Assembly: GCF_033366695.1 (NCBI RefSeq) | Contig: NZ_JAOBTQ010000001.1 | Span: forward strand, 3,968,001 to 4,032,000 | Source of the DNA: Streptomyces sp. SCL15-4 | Lineage (GTDB): Bacteria > Actinomycetota > Actinomycetes > Streptomycetales > Streptomycetaceae | Reading direction: 5' to 3' | Length of the DNA: 64,000 nt | In this document: positions 20,318 to 29,836 of the stretch, one piece after another | Layout of the letters: each line of letters opens with the position of its first letter | Position numbering within the stretch: the first letter of the stretch is position 1 | Made by a program: the position numbers and the translations under genes | The notes under the pieces: model-generated | Seen by the model: the letters and a program-made list of their open reading frames with translations, nothing else | Databases searched by the model: none | What the model was told of the DNA's origin: nothing

Positions 20318-21601
20318 CTACAGGAACGAGTTGATCTCGATCGTCTCGTCGCGGCCCGGGCCCACGCCGATCGCGGAGATCGGGGCGCCGGACATCTCCT
20401 CCAGCGCCTTGACGTAGCTCTGGGCGTTCTTCGGGAGGTCGGAGAAGGACTTCGCCTTGCTGATGTCCTCGCTCCAGCCCGGCAGCATCTCGTAGACCGG
20501 CTTCGCGTGGTGGAAGTCCGTCTGCGAGTAGGGCAGCTCCTCGACGCGCTTGCCGTCGATCTCGTAGGCCACGCAGACCGGGATCTGCTCCCAGCCGGTG
20601 AGGACGTCGAGCTTGGTCAGGAAGAAGTCGGTCAGGCCGTTGACGCGGGTGGCGTAGCGGGCGATGACCGCGTCGAACCAGCCGCAGCGGCGGTCCCGGC
20701 CGGTGGTGACGCCCCGCTCGCCGCCGATGCGGCGCAGCGCCTCGCCGTCCTCGTCGAACAGCTCCGTGGGGAACGGGCCCGCGCCCACACGGGTGGTGTA
20801 GGCCTTCAGGATGCCGATCACACGGCTGATCTTCGTCGGGCCCACGCCCGCGCCCGTGCAGGCGCCGCCCGCCGTCGGGTTCGAGGAGGTCACGAAGGGA
20901 TAGGTGCCGTGGTCGATGTCCAGCAGCGTGCCCTGGCCGCCCTCGAAGAGCACGACCTTGTCGTCCTCCAGGGCCTGGTTCAGGACCAGCACCGTGTCGG
21001 CGACGTACGGCCGGATCTGCTCGGCGTAGCCCAGCAGCTCCTCGACCACCTGGTCCGCGGCGATCGCGCGCCGGTTGTACAGCTTGGTCAGGATCTGGTT
21101 CTTGACGTCGAGCGCCGCCTCCACCTTCTGCTGGAGGATCGACTCGTCGTACAGGTCCTGGACCCGGATGCCCACGCGGTTGATCTTGTCCGCGTAGGTC
21201 GGGCCGATGCCGCGGCCGGTCGTACCGATCTTGCGCTTGCCGAGGAAACGCTCCGTCACCTTGTCGACGGTCACGTTGTACGGCGTGATGACGTGCGCGT
21301 TACCGCTGATCAGGAGCTTGGACGTGTCGACGCCACGCTCGTTCAGACCGCTCAGCTCGGAGAGCAGGACCGACGGGTCGACGACGACACCGTTGCCGAT
21401 GACCGGCGTACAGCCGGGCGACAGGATTCCGGAAGGGAGCAGGTGCAGTGCGTACTTCTGGTCGCCCACGACAACCGTGTGGCCGGCGTTGTTGCCGCCC
21501 TGATAACGCACCACGTAATCGACGGAACCACCGAGGAGATCCGTCGCCTTTCCCTTGCCTTCGTCACCCCACTGAGCACCGAGCAGCACAAGTGCGGGCA
21601 C
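20318..21601 (-). CDS. purA: Adenylosuccinate synthetase
   Basis: A 427-residue enzyme joining IMP and aspartate with GTP to give adenylosuccinate, the committed step to AMP. It has the N-terminal loop [11 protein letters not shown], the [11 protein letters not shown] motif, and the C-terminal [12 protein letters not shown] block. The length is exactly that of the family. The GTG at 21601 has AAGGGG nine bases upstream. The gene is monocistronic here, diverging from the diacylglycerol-kinase-like gene. Confidence 0.98.
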   Translation of the reverse strand: MPALVLLGAQWGDEGKGKATDLLGGSVDYVVRYQGGNNAGHTVVVGDQKYALHLLPSGILSPGCTPVIGNGVVVDPSVLLSELSGLNERGVDTSKLLISGNAHVITPYNVTVDKVTERFLGKRKIGTTGRGIGPTYADKINRVGIRVQDLYDESILQQKVEAALDVKNQILTKLYNRRAIAADQVVEELLGYAEQIRPYVADTVLVLNQALEDDKVVLFEGGQGTLLDIDHGTYPFVTSSNPTAGGACTGAGVGPTKISRVIGILKAYTTRVGAGPFPTELFDEDGEALRRIGGERGVTTGRDRRCGWFDAVIARYATRVNGLTDFFLTKLDVLTGWEQIPVCVAYEIDGKRVEELPYSQTDFHHAKPVYEMLPGWSEDISKAKSFSDLPKNAQSYVKALEEMSGAPISAIGVGPGRDETIEINSFL

Positions 21602-21798
21602 GCGCGTACACCCCTTCCGGGCGGGGCATGTCCAAGGTCGGGGGCATGGGCGTAACGTTCACCGCCGCGTACCACCGCGACCGTCGTCGGTCGCACAACC
21701 GTCGGACCGGATGCCCCGGAATAGACGAAGCCCCTGGCGCAATAGCGCAAGGGGCTCTTGCACAAAGATGCTACCCGAGGAAGCGAGGCAGGACCGAG

Positions 21799-22638
21799 GT
21801 GGCGACTTCCGCGATGTCCGAACAGCTGCTGGTGATCATCGATCCGGCGGCACGACAGGCGGACGGGGAGTCCGTACGGATCGCGAAAGACGTGCTCAGC
21901 GCGGGTGCGGCGGCCAAGCTCTGTCTGCCGGACGACCCCGAGGAATTCGCCCGCGCCCTGGGCCGCAGGGGGTCGCGGCGGCCGGTCGTGGTGGGCGACG
22001 GCCGGGCCCTGGCGCGGGCCGTCGCCCTGCTGCACCGGCAGGGGGAGCTGGGCGGGTGCGCGCTGTCGGTGGTCCCGGTCGGGGACACCTCGCTCGCCGA
22101 GTCCCTCGGGGTGCCCGGCGGCGCGGTGGCGGCGGCACGGGCGGTGCTGGACGGTACGGCGCGGCGGCTGGACCTGCTGGTCGACGACGGTGACGACGTG
22201 GTGCTGGGCGCGCTGCGCATCCCCTCGGCGCCGGTGCGGCCGCCCGCCGCCGCACCGGTGCCCATCTCCGCGGGCCGGCCCTGGTACCGCTCGCTGGTCC
22301 GCACGCTCGCCGCCCGCCCGGCCCGGCCGGCCACCGTGCCGGCGCCGAGCGCGGCCCGGCTGCGGGTGGAGGTCGACGGGCAGCCGGTGGTCGACACGGA
22401 CCAGCCGGTGGAGGCGGTGTCGGTGACGCCGGGCACGGCCGGGATGGCCTCGGTGGAGGTCCGGCCGATGTCCGTGGGCGCGGAGGCGACCCCGCTGCTG
22501 GCCGCCGGCCGCACGGTGACGGTCACCGGGGCGGAGTTCCGCTACCGGGCGGACGCCGTGGTGTCGGGTCCGGTGCGCCGGCGGAGCTGGCGGGTGGCGG
22601 AGGGCGCCTGGAGCCTTGTCCTGCCCGCCGGGCACTGA
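21799..22638 (+). CDS. Diacylglycerol kinase-like protein with eroded motifs
   Basis: A 279-residue protein whose first ~150 residues follow the layout of the diacylglycerol kinase catalytic domain. The usual GGDGT reads VVVGDGRA near residue 75, and the GTGND loop reads VGDTSLAESLGVP near residue 102. The second domain (about residues 180-279) is beta-rich, as in lipid kinases. Loss of both consensus motifs suggests changed or lost kinase activity. The GTG at 21799 has AGGA five bases upstream; an ATG at 21814 is also in frame. It converges with the P450 gene, 13 bases apart. Confidence 0.6.
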   Translation: MATSAMSEQLLVIIDPAARQADGESVRIAKDVLSAGAAAKLCLPDDPEEFARALGRRGSRRPVVVGDGRALARAVALLHRQGELGGCALSVVPVGDTSLAESLGVPGGAVAAARAVLDGTARRLDLLVDDGDDVVLGALRIPSAPVRPPAAAPVPISAGRPWYRSLVRTLAARPARPATVPAPSAARLRVEVDGQPVVDTDQPVEAVSVTPGTAGMASVEVRPMSVGAEATPLLAAGRTVTVTGAEFRYRADAVVSGPVRRRSWRVAEGAWSLVLPAGH

Positions 22639-22651
22639 ACGCCGCCACGGC

Positions 22652-23872
22652 TCACCGCACCTCCACGGCGAGCCCCCGCAGCCCCCTGATCACGAAGTTC
22701 GGGCGGCGTTCCGGCTCCGCCGCGAGGGCCAGCGTGGGCGCCCGCTCCAGCAGGGCCGTCAGGGAGGCGGCCAGCTCGACACGGGCCAGGGCGGCACCGA
22801 CGCAGTAGTGGATGCCGGCGCCGAAGGAGATGTGCGGGTTGTCCCGGCGGGCCAGGTCCAGGCGGCCGGGGTCGGCGAAGACGGCCGGGTCGTGGTTGGC
22901 GGAGCCGAAGAGCAGGGCCACCTCGGCGCCCCTCGGGACCGTCGTGCCGCCGATCTCGATGTCGTCCAGGACCCAGCGTTCGAAGAGCTGGAGCGGGGTG
23001 TCGTAGCGCAGCAGCTCCTCCACGGCGGACGGGACGAGGCTGTGGTCGGCGCGCAGGGCCGCGAGCCGGCCGGGATGGCGGAACAGGGCGTACCAGCCGT
23101 TCACCGTGGCGTTGACGGTCGCCTCGTGGCCCGCGTTCAGCAGCAGCACCACCGTGGAGACCAGCTCCTGCCCGGTGAGGCGGTCGCCCTCGTCGTGGGC
23201 CGCGATCAGGGCGGAGACCAGGTCCTCGCCGGGCTCGGCGCGGCGGGCCGCGATCAGTTCCCGGAGGTAGTCGGAGAACTCCACCGACGCCCGCACCGCC
23301 CGGGCCGCCGTCTCCTCGGACGGGTTCAGCTCGTACATCCCGCAGATGGCCGCCGACCACGGCCGCAGCAGCGCCCGGTCCGCCGCCGGGATGCCGAGCA
23401 GCTCGGCGATCACCGCGACCGGCAGGGGTTCCGCCACGTCCGTCAGCAGATCGCCGCCGCCGTCCGCGACCAGGGCGGCCACCAGCTCGTTCGCCAGCCC
23501 GTGCACGTACGGCGCGAGCCGCTCCACCGTGCGCGGGGTGAACGCCTTCGACACCAGGCGCCGGATCCGGGTGTGGTCCGGCGGCTCCAGGTCGAGCATC
23601 CCGTGGTCGTTGAGGGTGTGGAAGGGCTCGTGCTCCGGCGGGGGCGGGGTCCGGCCGAACTCCTCGTGCGTGAACCGGTGCAGATAGGTACGGCCGAGCC
23701 GGCGGTCCCGCAGCAGCGCCGAGACGTCCGCGTGGTGCGGGACCAGCCACTGGTCGGTCGGCTCGTACCGGATCACCCGGCCGCGGGCGCGCAGCTCGGC
23801 GTAGGCCGGATACGGGTCGGCGACGAACGCCGGGTCCCAGGGGTCGAAGACGTGGTCCGCAGCAGCTGCCAT
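22652..23872 (-). CDS. Cytochrome P450
   Basis: A 406-residue bacterial class I P450. It has the I-helix AGHEAT near residue 245, the K-helix ExxR in VEELLRYDTP and the heme-ligand motif FGAGIHYCVG with Cys near residue 356. It needs a ferredoxin and reductase; none is adjacent. Substrate unknown. No biosynthetic genes surround it, so a role in secondary metabolism cannot be claimed. It is followed on the same strand direction by no close partner; the response regulator gene upstream ends 59 bases before its start. Confidence 0.95.
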   Translation of the reverse strand: MAAAADHVFDPWDPAFVADPYPAYAELRARGRVIRYEPTDQWLVPHHADVSALLRDRRLGRTYLHRFTHEEFGRTPPPPEHEPFHTLNDHGMLDLEPPDHTRIRRLVSKAFTPRTVERLAPYVHGLANELVAALVADGGGDLLTDVAEPLPVAVIAELLGIPAADRALLRPWSAAICGMYELNPSEETAARAVRASVEFSDYLRELIAARRAEPGEDLVSALIAAHDEGDRLTGQELVSTVVLLLNAGHEATVNATVNGWYALFRHPGRLAALRADHSLVPSAVEELLRYDTPLQLFERWVLDDIEIGGTTVPRGAEVALLFGSANHDPAVFADPGRLDLARRDNPHISFGAGIHYCVGAALARVELAASLTALLERAPTLALAAEPERRPNFVIRGLRGLAVEVR

Positions 23873-23931
23873 GGACGGACGCTAGCCCGGCCCGCCCCGG
23901 TGTGGCCAGCGTCGCCGCGGCCCGTCCGGGG

Positions 23932-24612
23932 TCAGCGGACGCCGGGGCGGACCACGCCGGACTCGTAGGCGTACACCGCGGCCTGGGTGCGGTCGCGCAG
24001 GCCCAGCTTCACCAGGATCCGGCCCACGTGCGTCTTCACGGTCTGCTCGGCCACGACCAGCCGCTCGGCGATCTCCGCGTTCGACAGGCCGTGCGCGATC
24101 AGCGCCAGCACCTCCGTCTCCCGCTCGGTCAGCTCGCCGACGCGGCGCCTGAGCGGGGCCCGGCCGCTGCCGTCCAGGCGGGAGAACTCCGCGATGAGCC
24201 GCCGGGTGATGCCGGGGGCGAGCAGGGCGTCACCGGCGGCCACGACCCGGACCGCCTCGGCCAGCTGGTCGGCGGAGGCGTCCTTGAGCAGGAAGCCGGA
24301 GGCGCCCGCCCGCAGCGCGTCGTACACGTACTCGTCCAGGTCGAACGTGGTCAGCACCAGCACTCTTACGGCGGGATGGTCCTCGGTGATGCGGCGGGTC
24401 GCCTCGATGCCGCCCAGCTCCGGCATCCGGATGTCCATCAGCACCACGTCCGGGGCCAGTTCGGCCGTCCGGGCGATCGCGTCCCGGCCGTCCACGGCCT
24501 GTCCGGCCACCTCGATGTCCGGCTGGGCGTTGAGCAGCACGGTGAAGCCCTGCCGGACCATCTGCTGGTCGTCGGCGATCAGGACGCGGATGCTGCCGGT
24601 ACCGCTCGTCAT
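23932..24612 (-). CDS. NarL/LuxR-type response regulator
   Basis: A 226-residue response regulator. The receiver domain (residues 8-125) has the acidic pair in LIADDQQ, the phospho-acceptor Asp in VVLMDIRMP near residue 58 and the Lys in GFLLKDAS. The LuxR-type HTH lies at residues 155-220 (LTERETEVLALIAHGLSNAE). Its ATG lies in the ATGA at the end of the histidine kinase gene, so the pair is coupled. Confidence 0.96.
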   Translation of the reverse strand: MTSGTGSIRVLIADDQQMVRQGFTVLLNAQPDIEVAGQAVDGRDAIARTAELAPDVVLMDIRMPELGGIEATRRITEDHPAVRVLVLTTFDLDEYVYDALRAGASGFLLKDASADQLAEAVRVVAAGDALLAPGITRRLIAEFSRLDGSGRAPLRRRVGELTERETEVLALIAHGLSNAEIAERLVVAEQTVKTHVGRILVKLGLRDRTQAAVYAYESGVVRPGVR

Positions 24613-26000
24613 GAAGTCTGTTCTCCTGTCGGGCGCTTATCGGACGGGCCCGGGACGTCCCCGGGGAGGAAGGCCGTGACGGTGAAGCCGCCGTCCCCGG
24701 TGCCGCCCGCCACGAGCCGGCCGCCGAGCATGGCGGCGCGTTCGCGCATGCCGAGCAGTCCGTGTCCGGCGCCCGGGGAGGACGGGGCGGGGTGCGCGGG
24801 CGGGGAGTTGCGCACCATCAGGCGCAGGCCGTCCGGGAGGTGTCCGACCTCGACCCGCACCCGGGAACCGGGCGCGTGCCGCAGGGCGTTGCTCAGCGCC
24901 TCCTGCACGATCCGGTACGCCGACAGCTCCACGCCCGGCGCGTACGGCCGTGTGCCGCCCACGACCTCGGCGGTCACGTCCAGCCCGGCCGCGCGGGTGT
25001 TGTCGATCAGCGCGTCGAGCCGGTCCAGGGTGGGCTGGGGGGCGTCCGGGGCCGCGCCGGTGCCGGGGGCGGCCAGGCCGCCCGGGTCCTCGGGGTTCTC
25101 CGACCGCAGCACCCCGAGGACCCGGCGCAGCTCGGTCAGCGCCTCCAGCGCGTTGCCGCGGATGCCGGAGAGGTTCTCCAGCAGCTCCGGCGGCGGGTTC
25201 TCCACCAGGTGCGGGGCGACCTGGGCCTGGATGGAGATCACCGACATGTGGTGGGCGACCACGTCGTGCAGCTCGCGGGCGATCCGGCTGCGCTCCTCCA
25301 GCAGGGTGCGGCGGGCCCGCTCCTCGACGCTGATCGTCGTCTGCTGGACCAGTTCCCTGCGGGCCTCCTGCCGGCTGCGCAGGGCGGCGCCGGTGACGGC
25401 CGTGACGGCGCACAGGGCGACCGCCATCGGACCGGTGGCGGAGTAGTGCTCCGCTCCCATGAGGGCCTGGAGGGCCCAGGTCACCGCGGTGGTCACGGCG
25501 AGCGCGGCCACCACGGCTGCCAGCCGGACGCGCAGGGCGAGCAGCAGGAAGACCGCTATGTGGGCCACCAGCGCGGGAGTGGACCAGGGCCAGTTGGGGG
25601 CGGGGCCGTGGGCCGGGAGGGCGGCCAGGTGGGGGCGGGCGAGGAGGGCGGAGACGGCGGCGGCGGCCAGGGACAGCGCCCAGGCGGGGACGGGCCGCCA
25701 GCCGGCCAGGAGGAGGGCGGCGGCCTGGAGGGCGGTGGTGATCAGGGCGACGGGGAAGGCGATGCCGTAGGAGCCGGAGACCTCCGCGCCGCCGCCCACG
25801 GCGATGACCAGCGCGGTCCAGCCGAGGACGACATAGGTGAGCAGGCGGGCCCAGCGGTACCGGGAGTACGGGGGCGAGTTCCGGGTGGGGGCCTCGCCCA
25901 GCCAGGTCCGCAGGCGGCCGGGGACACGGGGCGGGGTGCGGGGGCCCTCGGCGGGGGCGGCGGTCGGGTCCTCGGGCTGCACGAGATCAACTTTAGGCAT
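24609..26000 (-). CDS. Two-component sensor histidine kinase (NarL-partner type)
   Basis: A 463-residue membrane kinase. After a Pro-rich leader come four to six hydrophobic helices (about residues 50-200), then a HisKA_3 dimerisation domain with the phospho-His in ARELHDVVAHHMS near residue 240, and an ATPase domain with the GHGLLGMRERAAML G-box. No large extracellular sensor domain is present, so it may sense the membrane state. Its start overlaps the end of the acyltransferase gene by eight bases and its stop overlaps the response regulator by four. Confidence 0.94.
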   Translation of the reverse strand: MPKVDLVQPEDPTAAPAEGPRTPPRVPGRLRTWLGEAPTRNSPPYSRYRWARLLTYVVLGWTALVIAVGGGAEVSGSYGIAFPVALITTALQAAALLLAGWRPVPAWALSLAAAAVSALLARPHLAALPAHGPAPNWPWSTPALVAHIAVFLLLALRVRLAAVVAALAVTTAVTWALQALMGAEHYSATGPMAVALCAVTAVTGAALRSRQEARRELVQQTTISVEERARRTLLEERSRIARELHDVVAHHMSVISIQAQVAPHLVENPPPELLENLSGIRGNALEALTELRRVLGVLRSENPEDPGGLAAPGTGAAPDAPQPTLDRLDALIDNTRAAGLDVTAEVVGGTRPYAPGVELSAYRIVQEALSNALRHAPGSRVRVEVGHLPDGLRLMVRNSPPAHPAPSSPGAGHGLLGMRERAAMLGGRLVAGGTGDGGFTVTAFLPGDVPGPSDKRPTGEQTS

Positions 26001-27204
26001 GGTGCGGGGACTTCGTCGGCGGCAGATGCCGGTGGACCACCCGCGACGGCCGGCGGCGCGGGCCCCGCTCGTGGTGGCGGAAGGCCGCCAGGCACAGGGC
26101 CAGCGCCAGCGCGAACACGGGCAGCCAGGCCAGGCGGTACGCCACCCAGAGCGGGGAGTCGGGAGCGGTGTGCAGACCGGGCAGGCGGCCGGCCATGAGA
26201 CCGGTGGCGGTGGTGGCCGCCATCGCCGTCTGGTGCCAGAGGAAGATCGTCGTCGCGGAGAGGTTGACCAGGGCCACCGCCGCCCCGACCAGGGGCCGGG
26301 CCGTCGCGCGGCGCAGCCGGTCGCGCAGCAGCAGCGCCAGACCGCACTGGGCCAGGCCGAAGGTGACGACCGCCAGGGTCGGCGGGTCCAGATGGGAGAC
26401 CGCGCCGCCGGGAACGCCTGCCATGGACGCCGGATAGCCCGCGCAGCCGACGAGGAGCGCCGTGGCCGCCGTACCGCCGAGCAGCAGGACCAGGGCCGCG
26501 CGGCGGCTGCGCAGCTCGCCCCGGGCCCATGCGGCGCCCAGGGTGTAGGGGACCAGCCACCCGGCGGCCAGGTTGGTCCAGCCGAGCCAGGACGGGCCGA
26601 GGTGCAGGCCGAAGCGGAGCAGGTCCACGTGCAGGACGACGGCGAGCGGCCAGAGCGGGCTCAGCCGGGCGACGAGCGGGGTCGCGGCCGTCAGCGCGGC
26701 GAGGACCAGCAGGAACCACAGCGGGGACAGCGCGAGTTCCACCAGGCTGTGGACGGTGGCCGCAGGGGCGCCGCCGAGCAGCAGGGCAACGGTCGTCACC
26801 GACCACAGGGCGGCCAGGGCGGCGACCGGGCGGAGCAGCCGGGTCAGCCGGGCGCGCAGCCAGCGGCCGTAGGAGTCGCCTCGGGCCTGGGACGCGGCCA
26901 GGCTCCGGGTCGCCGCGTGGCCGCCGACCAGGAAGAGCACGGCCAGTGCCTGGAACAGCCAGGAGACCGGGGCCGGCCAGGGCTGGTGGCGCAGCGGGCT
27001 CTCGGTGTGCAGGGCGCCGTCCCGCGCGACCAGGGCGGTGACCAGCCAGTGGCCGAGGACGACACCGAGGATCGCGAGGGCCCGCAGCGCGTCCACCGCG
27101 CGGTCCCGGGAGGCGGGAGTGGCGGCGTCCAGGCGCCGGGCGGCCGCGCGGAGGGCGTCCTGGGCGCGGCGCGGGGCGCGGGCCCGGGGGGTGTGCTCAG
27201 TCAC
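25993..27204 (-). CDS. Acyltransferase_3 family membrane protein
   Basis: A 403-residue polytopic membrane protein of the acyltransferase-3 type, which O-acylates sugars, lipids or peptidoglycan-linked polymers. Markers are VDALRALAILGVVLGHWLV near residue 38 (the conserved His in GHW) and about ten hydrophobic helices with ALAVLFLVGGHAATRSL and IFLWHQTAMA. It overlaps the hydrolase gene upstream and the kinase gene downstream by eight bases each, indicating one transcript and coupled translation. Confidence 0.88.
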   Translation of the reverse strand: MTEHTPRARAPRRAQDALRAAARRLDAATPASRDRAVDALRALAILGVVLGHWLVTALVARDGALHTESPLRHQPWPAPVSWLFQALAVLFLVGGHAATRSLAASQARGDSYGRWLRARLTRLLRPVAALAALWSVTTVALLLGGAPAATVHSLVELALSPLWFLLVLAALTAATPLVARLSPLWPLAVVLHVDLLRFGLHLGPSWLGWTNLAAGWLVPYTLGAAWARGELRSRRAALVLLLGGTAATALLVGCAGYPASMAGVPGGAVSHLDPPTLAVVTFGLAQCGLALLLRDRLRRATARPLVGAAVALVNLSATTIFLWHQTAMAATTATGLMAGRLPGLHTAPDSPLWVAYRLAWLPVFALALALCLAAFRHHERGPRRRPSRVVHRHLPPTKSPHHA

Positions 27205-28525
27205 CGGTCACCTCCGAGGTCTCGCCGAGGGTGATCCGGGCCAGGTTGGCGAGGGAGGCCGAGCCCGGGGTGAAGTAGCCGCTGTGGTCGGCGCCGGCCG
27301 CGTCGAAGACCCGGGCGCCGAAGGCGGCGGAGACGGGGTCGGTGCCGAAGCCGACGGTGGTGCCGGTGCCGAACAGGCCGGTCCGGATGTGCGGGACGTG
27401 CGCCACCCAGTCGTCGCTGCCGCGGGCCGCCCAGACGCGGGCGCGGGTGCGCAGGTCGGCGGCGGAGTCCGCGCCGGTGCCGGGGCTGCCGATCAGCGCG
27501 ATGTCGTCCGCGGCGAGGCCGGGGGCGGCTCGGCCGCAGACCACGGAGCCGTAGGAGTGGCAGAGGAGGGTGAGGTGGGTGGCGGCGGGGGCGGCGGTCC
27601 GCAGGTGGCGGACGAAGGCGCGGAGGCGCGGCGCGGCCTCGTCGGCCCGGGTGGTGGTGGTCACCGTGGTGCTGACCGTGGCCGGCGTGTCGTAGCCGAG
27701 CCAGGCTATGACGGCGACGGGGGTGTTCTCGGGAGTGCGGCCTTCGGTGGGGTGGTGGGTGAGTGCCGTGTACAGGGACGCGGCGGCGCGGTGGAAGCGG
27801 GGGTAGGTGTCGAGGGTGGTGTCCGAGCCGGGGACCAGGACGGCGACGCGGCGGGCGTGGGCCAAGTCGCCCATCACCTCGATGACTTGGCCGTTGCCCC
27901 GGCCGTCGAAGGCGAGGAGGCGGCGGGCGGGAGCGGCGAGGGCACGGTCGGCGGCGGCGCGGCGCGTGTCGCCGTGGGCGGCGGCCATGCGGGCGGCGTC
28001 GGCGGCGTTCTTCCTGTTCGCCGCGTAGGCGGAGGAGAGGGCGGCCGGGGTGAGGGAGGTCGTGAGGTGCGCGGGGGGTGGAGCGGGGATGGCGGGGCGG
28101 GCCGCGCCCGCGAGGGGGATGACTATGGCGGCGGTGAGGAGGGCGGCGAGCAGGGCGCGGAGGGGGGTGCGGCGCGCATGGGGATGGGGGCGCGGCGCGC
28201 GGGTGTTTCCCGCCCGCACCGACCGTGCGGCCACCGTCGCCGGGTGCGGGTGGCCCTCGCGGGACCCGATCCCCGTCGGCGGTTGCGGGTGCGCGGTGGA
28301 ACGGGCTTCCACCCGCACGGCCGGAACAGCCCGCACCGACCGTGCGACCGGCGTCGCCGGGTGCGGGTGGCTGTCGTAGAGCCCCGTCACCGTCGGCGGC
28401 CGCGAGTCCGTCGTGCGAGGGGTTTCCGCCCGCACGGGGTTCGTTGCCGGGTGCGAGTGGGCGTCGTCGGAGGTGATCGCGCTTGGCGGGTCCGGGTGGG
28501 TGGTGGGTCGTGCGTGGTGCCCCAT
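27197..28525 (-). CDS. DUF1023-type alpha/beta hydrolase, membrane-anchored or secreted
   Basis: A 442-residue protein. The N-terminal ~130 residues are His/Pro/Arg-rich with two and a half imperfect 39-residue repeats (HPHPATPVARSVRA pattern). A hydrophobic segment (LRALLAALLTAAIVIPLAGA) near residue 135 may be a membrane anchor or late signal peptide. The hydrolase domain has a Ser in LLCHSYGSVVCG and a late His in AGADHSGYF. The ATG at 28525 has AGAGGA upstream, supporting the long N terminus. It is the first gene of the overlapping operon with the acyltransferase and two-component system. Substrate unknown. Confidence 0.82.
   Translation of the reverse strand: MGHHARPTTHPDPPSAITSDDAHSHPATNPVRAETPRTTDSRPPTVTGLYDSHPHPATPVARSVRAVPAVRVEARSTAHPQPPTGIGSREGHPHPATVAARSVRAGNTRAPRPHPHARRTPLRALLAALLTAAIVIPLAGAARPAIPAPPPAHLTTSLTPAALSSAYAANRKNAADAARMAAAHGDTRRAAADRALAAPARRLLAFDGRGNGQVIEVMGDLAHARRVAVLVPGSDTTLDTYPRFHRAAASLYTALTHHPTEGRTPENTPVAVIAWLGYDTPATVSTTVTTTTRADEAAPRLRAFVRHLRTAAPAATHLTLLCHSYGSVVCGRAAPGLAADDIALIGSPGTGADSAADLRTRARVWAARGSDDWVAHVPHIRTGLFGTGTTVGFGTDPVSAAFGARVFDAAGADHSGYFTPGSASLANLARITLGETSEVTGD
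28213..28440. repeat. 117-bp imperfect direct repeat in the hydrolase N-terminal region
   Basis: CCCGCACCGACCGTGCG occurs at 28213 and 28330 (period 117), with a partial copy starting at 28429. Each copy is followed by a GCCGGGTGCGGGTGG segment. The repeat encodes the 39-residue His/Pro-rich unit on the minus strand. Confidence 0.75.
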
Positions 28526-28648
28526 GGTGGCTTCCTCTCGGTCGCCCGGCCATCGGGCTCGACTGTCGAGGAAGTTACGGATCGCCGGCTGTCGCCGGCG
28601 TCCCGCCAGGGAGCTGTTGTGGCGCGTAGCTCTCAGGTACTACGGGTA

Positions 28649-29572
28649 CTACCAGGCGAGTTGGGCGATCTCCTCCGCCACCACCGCGCAGGCGTCCGCC
28701 GCCGGGTCGATCAGCGGGAAGTGGCCCACGTCCTCCAGCAGCGTCAGCCCGGCCACCTCCCCCGCCTTCGCCGCCGCCTCCGCGTACGACTCGGCCACCT
28801 GATGCGGCACGACGATGTCCGCCCGGCCCTGGACCAGCGTCGTGGCGATTCCCGTCGGCAGCAGGAGCACCGGGTCCGCGTACGGACGGCGCCCGGCGAA
28901 CCCGCCCTGGCCGCCCAGCAACTGCCACGCCGCGTGGTCGCACACCCCGAGTTTCTCCGCCGCCTCGAAGTCCGCGATCGGCGCGAGCGCCACGACACCG
29001 CGCAGCGGCGCCGGACGGTCGACGCGCCACGGGGCGTCCGCCGGCAGCAGGTGCCGGGCCGCCGCCCACAGCGCCAGGTGGCCGCCCGCCGAGTGCCCGG
29101 TCAGCACCGTACGGCGGGCGTCCGCCTGCGGAAGCGCCGCACGGACCAGCGCGGGCAGGGCGTCCAGGGCCGCCGCCACGTCGTCGAAGGTGTCCGGCCA
29201 GCGGCCGGCGGGCGGCACGCTTCCCGCGCCGTCACCGACGTCACCACCGTCACCGCCGGTCCCGTCTTCCGCCCCGCCCCGCCGGTACTCGACGTTGGCC
29301 ACCGCGAAGCCCCTGCGGGCCAGGAAGTCGGCGAACGGGGTGACATGGCGTCGGTCGTAGCGGGCGCGCCAGGCACCGCCGTGCAGGACGACGACCAGCG
29401 GGGCGGCGGCTATGGGGCCGGCGGTCTCCGGGCCGGGGCGCGGGGCGTAGAAGTCGATCACCTGGTCGGGATGGTCGCCGTACGCCGCGGTGACGTCCGG
29501 GTCGACCGGCGGATGCGAGAGGGCCGACTCCTCTTCGGCGGCGGCGCGGGCTGCTGCGGCGTCGTCCGGCAT
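28649..29572 (-). CDS. Kynurenine formamidase-like alpha/beta hydrolase
   Basis: A 307-residue alpha/beta hydrolase of the arylformamidase/esterase type. It has the oxyanion motif HGGAW near residue 65, the nucleophile in GHSAGGH near residue 160, an Asp in GRADIVVP and the His in VGHFPLID. Such enzymes hydrolyse N-formylkynurenine to kynurenine. The assignment rests on its position behind kynureninase and tryptophan 2,3-dioxygenase in the same direction. It is separated from kynU by 264 bases of Pro-codon-like repeats with no gene, so it may have its own promoter. Confidence 0.8.
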   Translation of the reverse strand: MPDDAAAARAAAEEESALSHPPVDPDVTAAYGDHPDQVIDFYAPRPGPETAGPIAAAPLVVVLHGGAWRARYDRRHVTPFADFLARRGFAVANVEYRRGGAEDGTGGDGGDVGDGAGSVPPAGRWPDTFDDVAAALDALPALVRAALPQADARRTVLTGHSAGGHLALWAAARHLLPADAPWRVDRPAPLRGVVALAPIADFEAAEKLGVCDHAAWQLLGGQGGFAGRRPYADPVLLLPTGIATTLVQGRADIVVPHQVAESYAEAAAKAGEVAGLTLLEDVGHFPLIDPAADACAVVAEEIAQLAW

Positions 29573-29761
29573 GCTTCAACCTCTCAGCGGCGTAACAGGG
29601 GTGGCGGACCAGGAGGCAAACGGCCGTTGGCCGGGACGGTATCAGGCCGGTGACGTGCGGGGACACGGGTACATCGCGCACCACCGACGGCCCGTGCCCG
29701 GACCGCATCCGATGCGCACCCGCACCATCCGCACCACCCGCACCGCGTCCGCCCCCCGGCC

Positions 29762-29818
29762 CGCGCGTCCGCCCCCGGCCCGCGCGTCCGCCCCCGGCCC
29801 GCGCATCCGCCCCGGCCC
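29762..29818. repeat. 19-bp tandem repeat between kynU and the formamidase gene
   Basis: CGCGCGTCCGCCCCCGGCC repeats at 29762 and 29781, with a near copy (CGCGCATCC) at 29800. It lies in the 29573-29836 gap, in which I see no gene. The purpose is unknown; simple GC-rich slippage is likely. Confidence 0.7.
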
Positions 29819-29836
29819 CCCGTCCGCTCCCGCTCC

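Noticed and set aside
22652..23872. P450 as part of a biosynthetic gene cluster
   Set aside because: No ferredoxin, synthase, tailoring or transport genes are adjacent.
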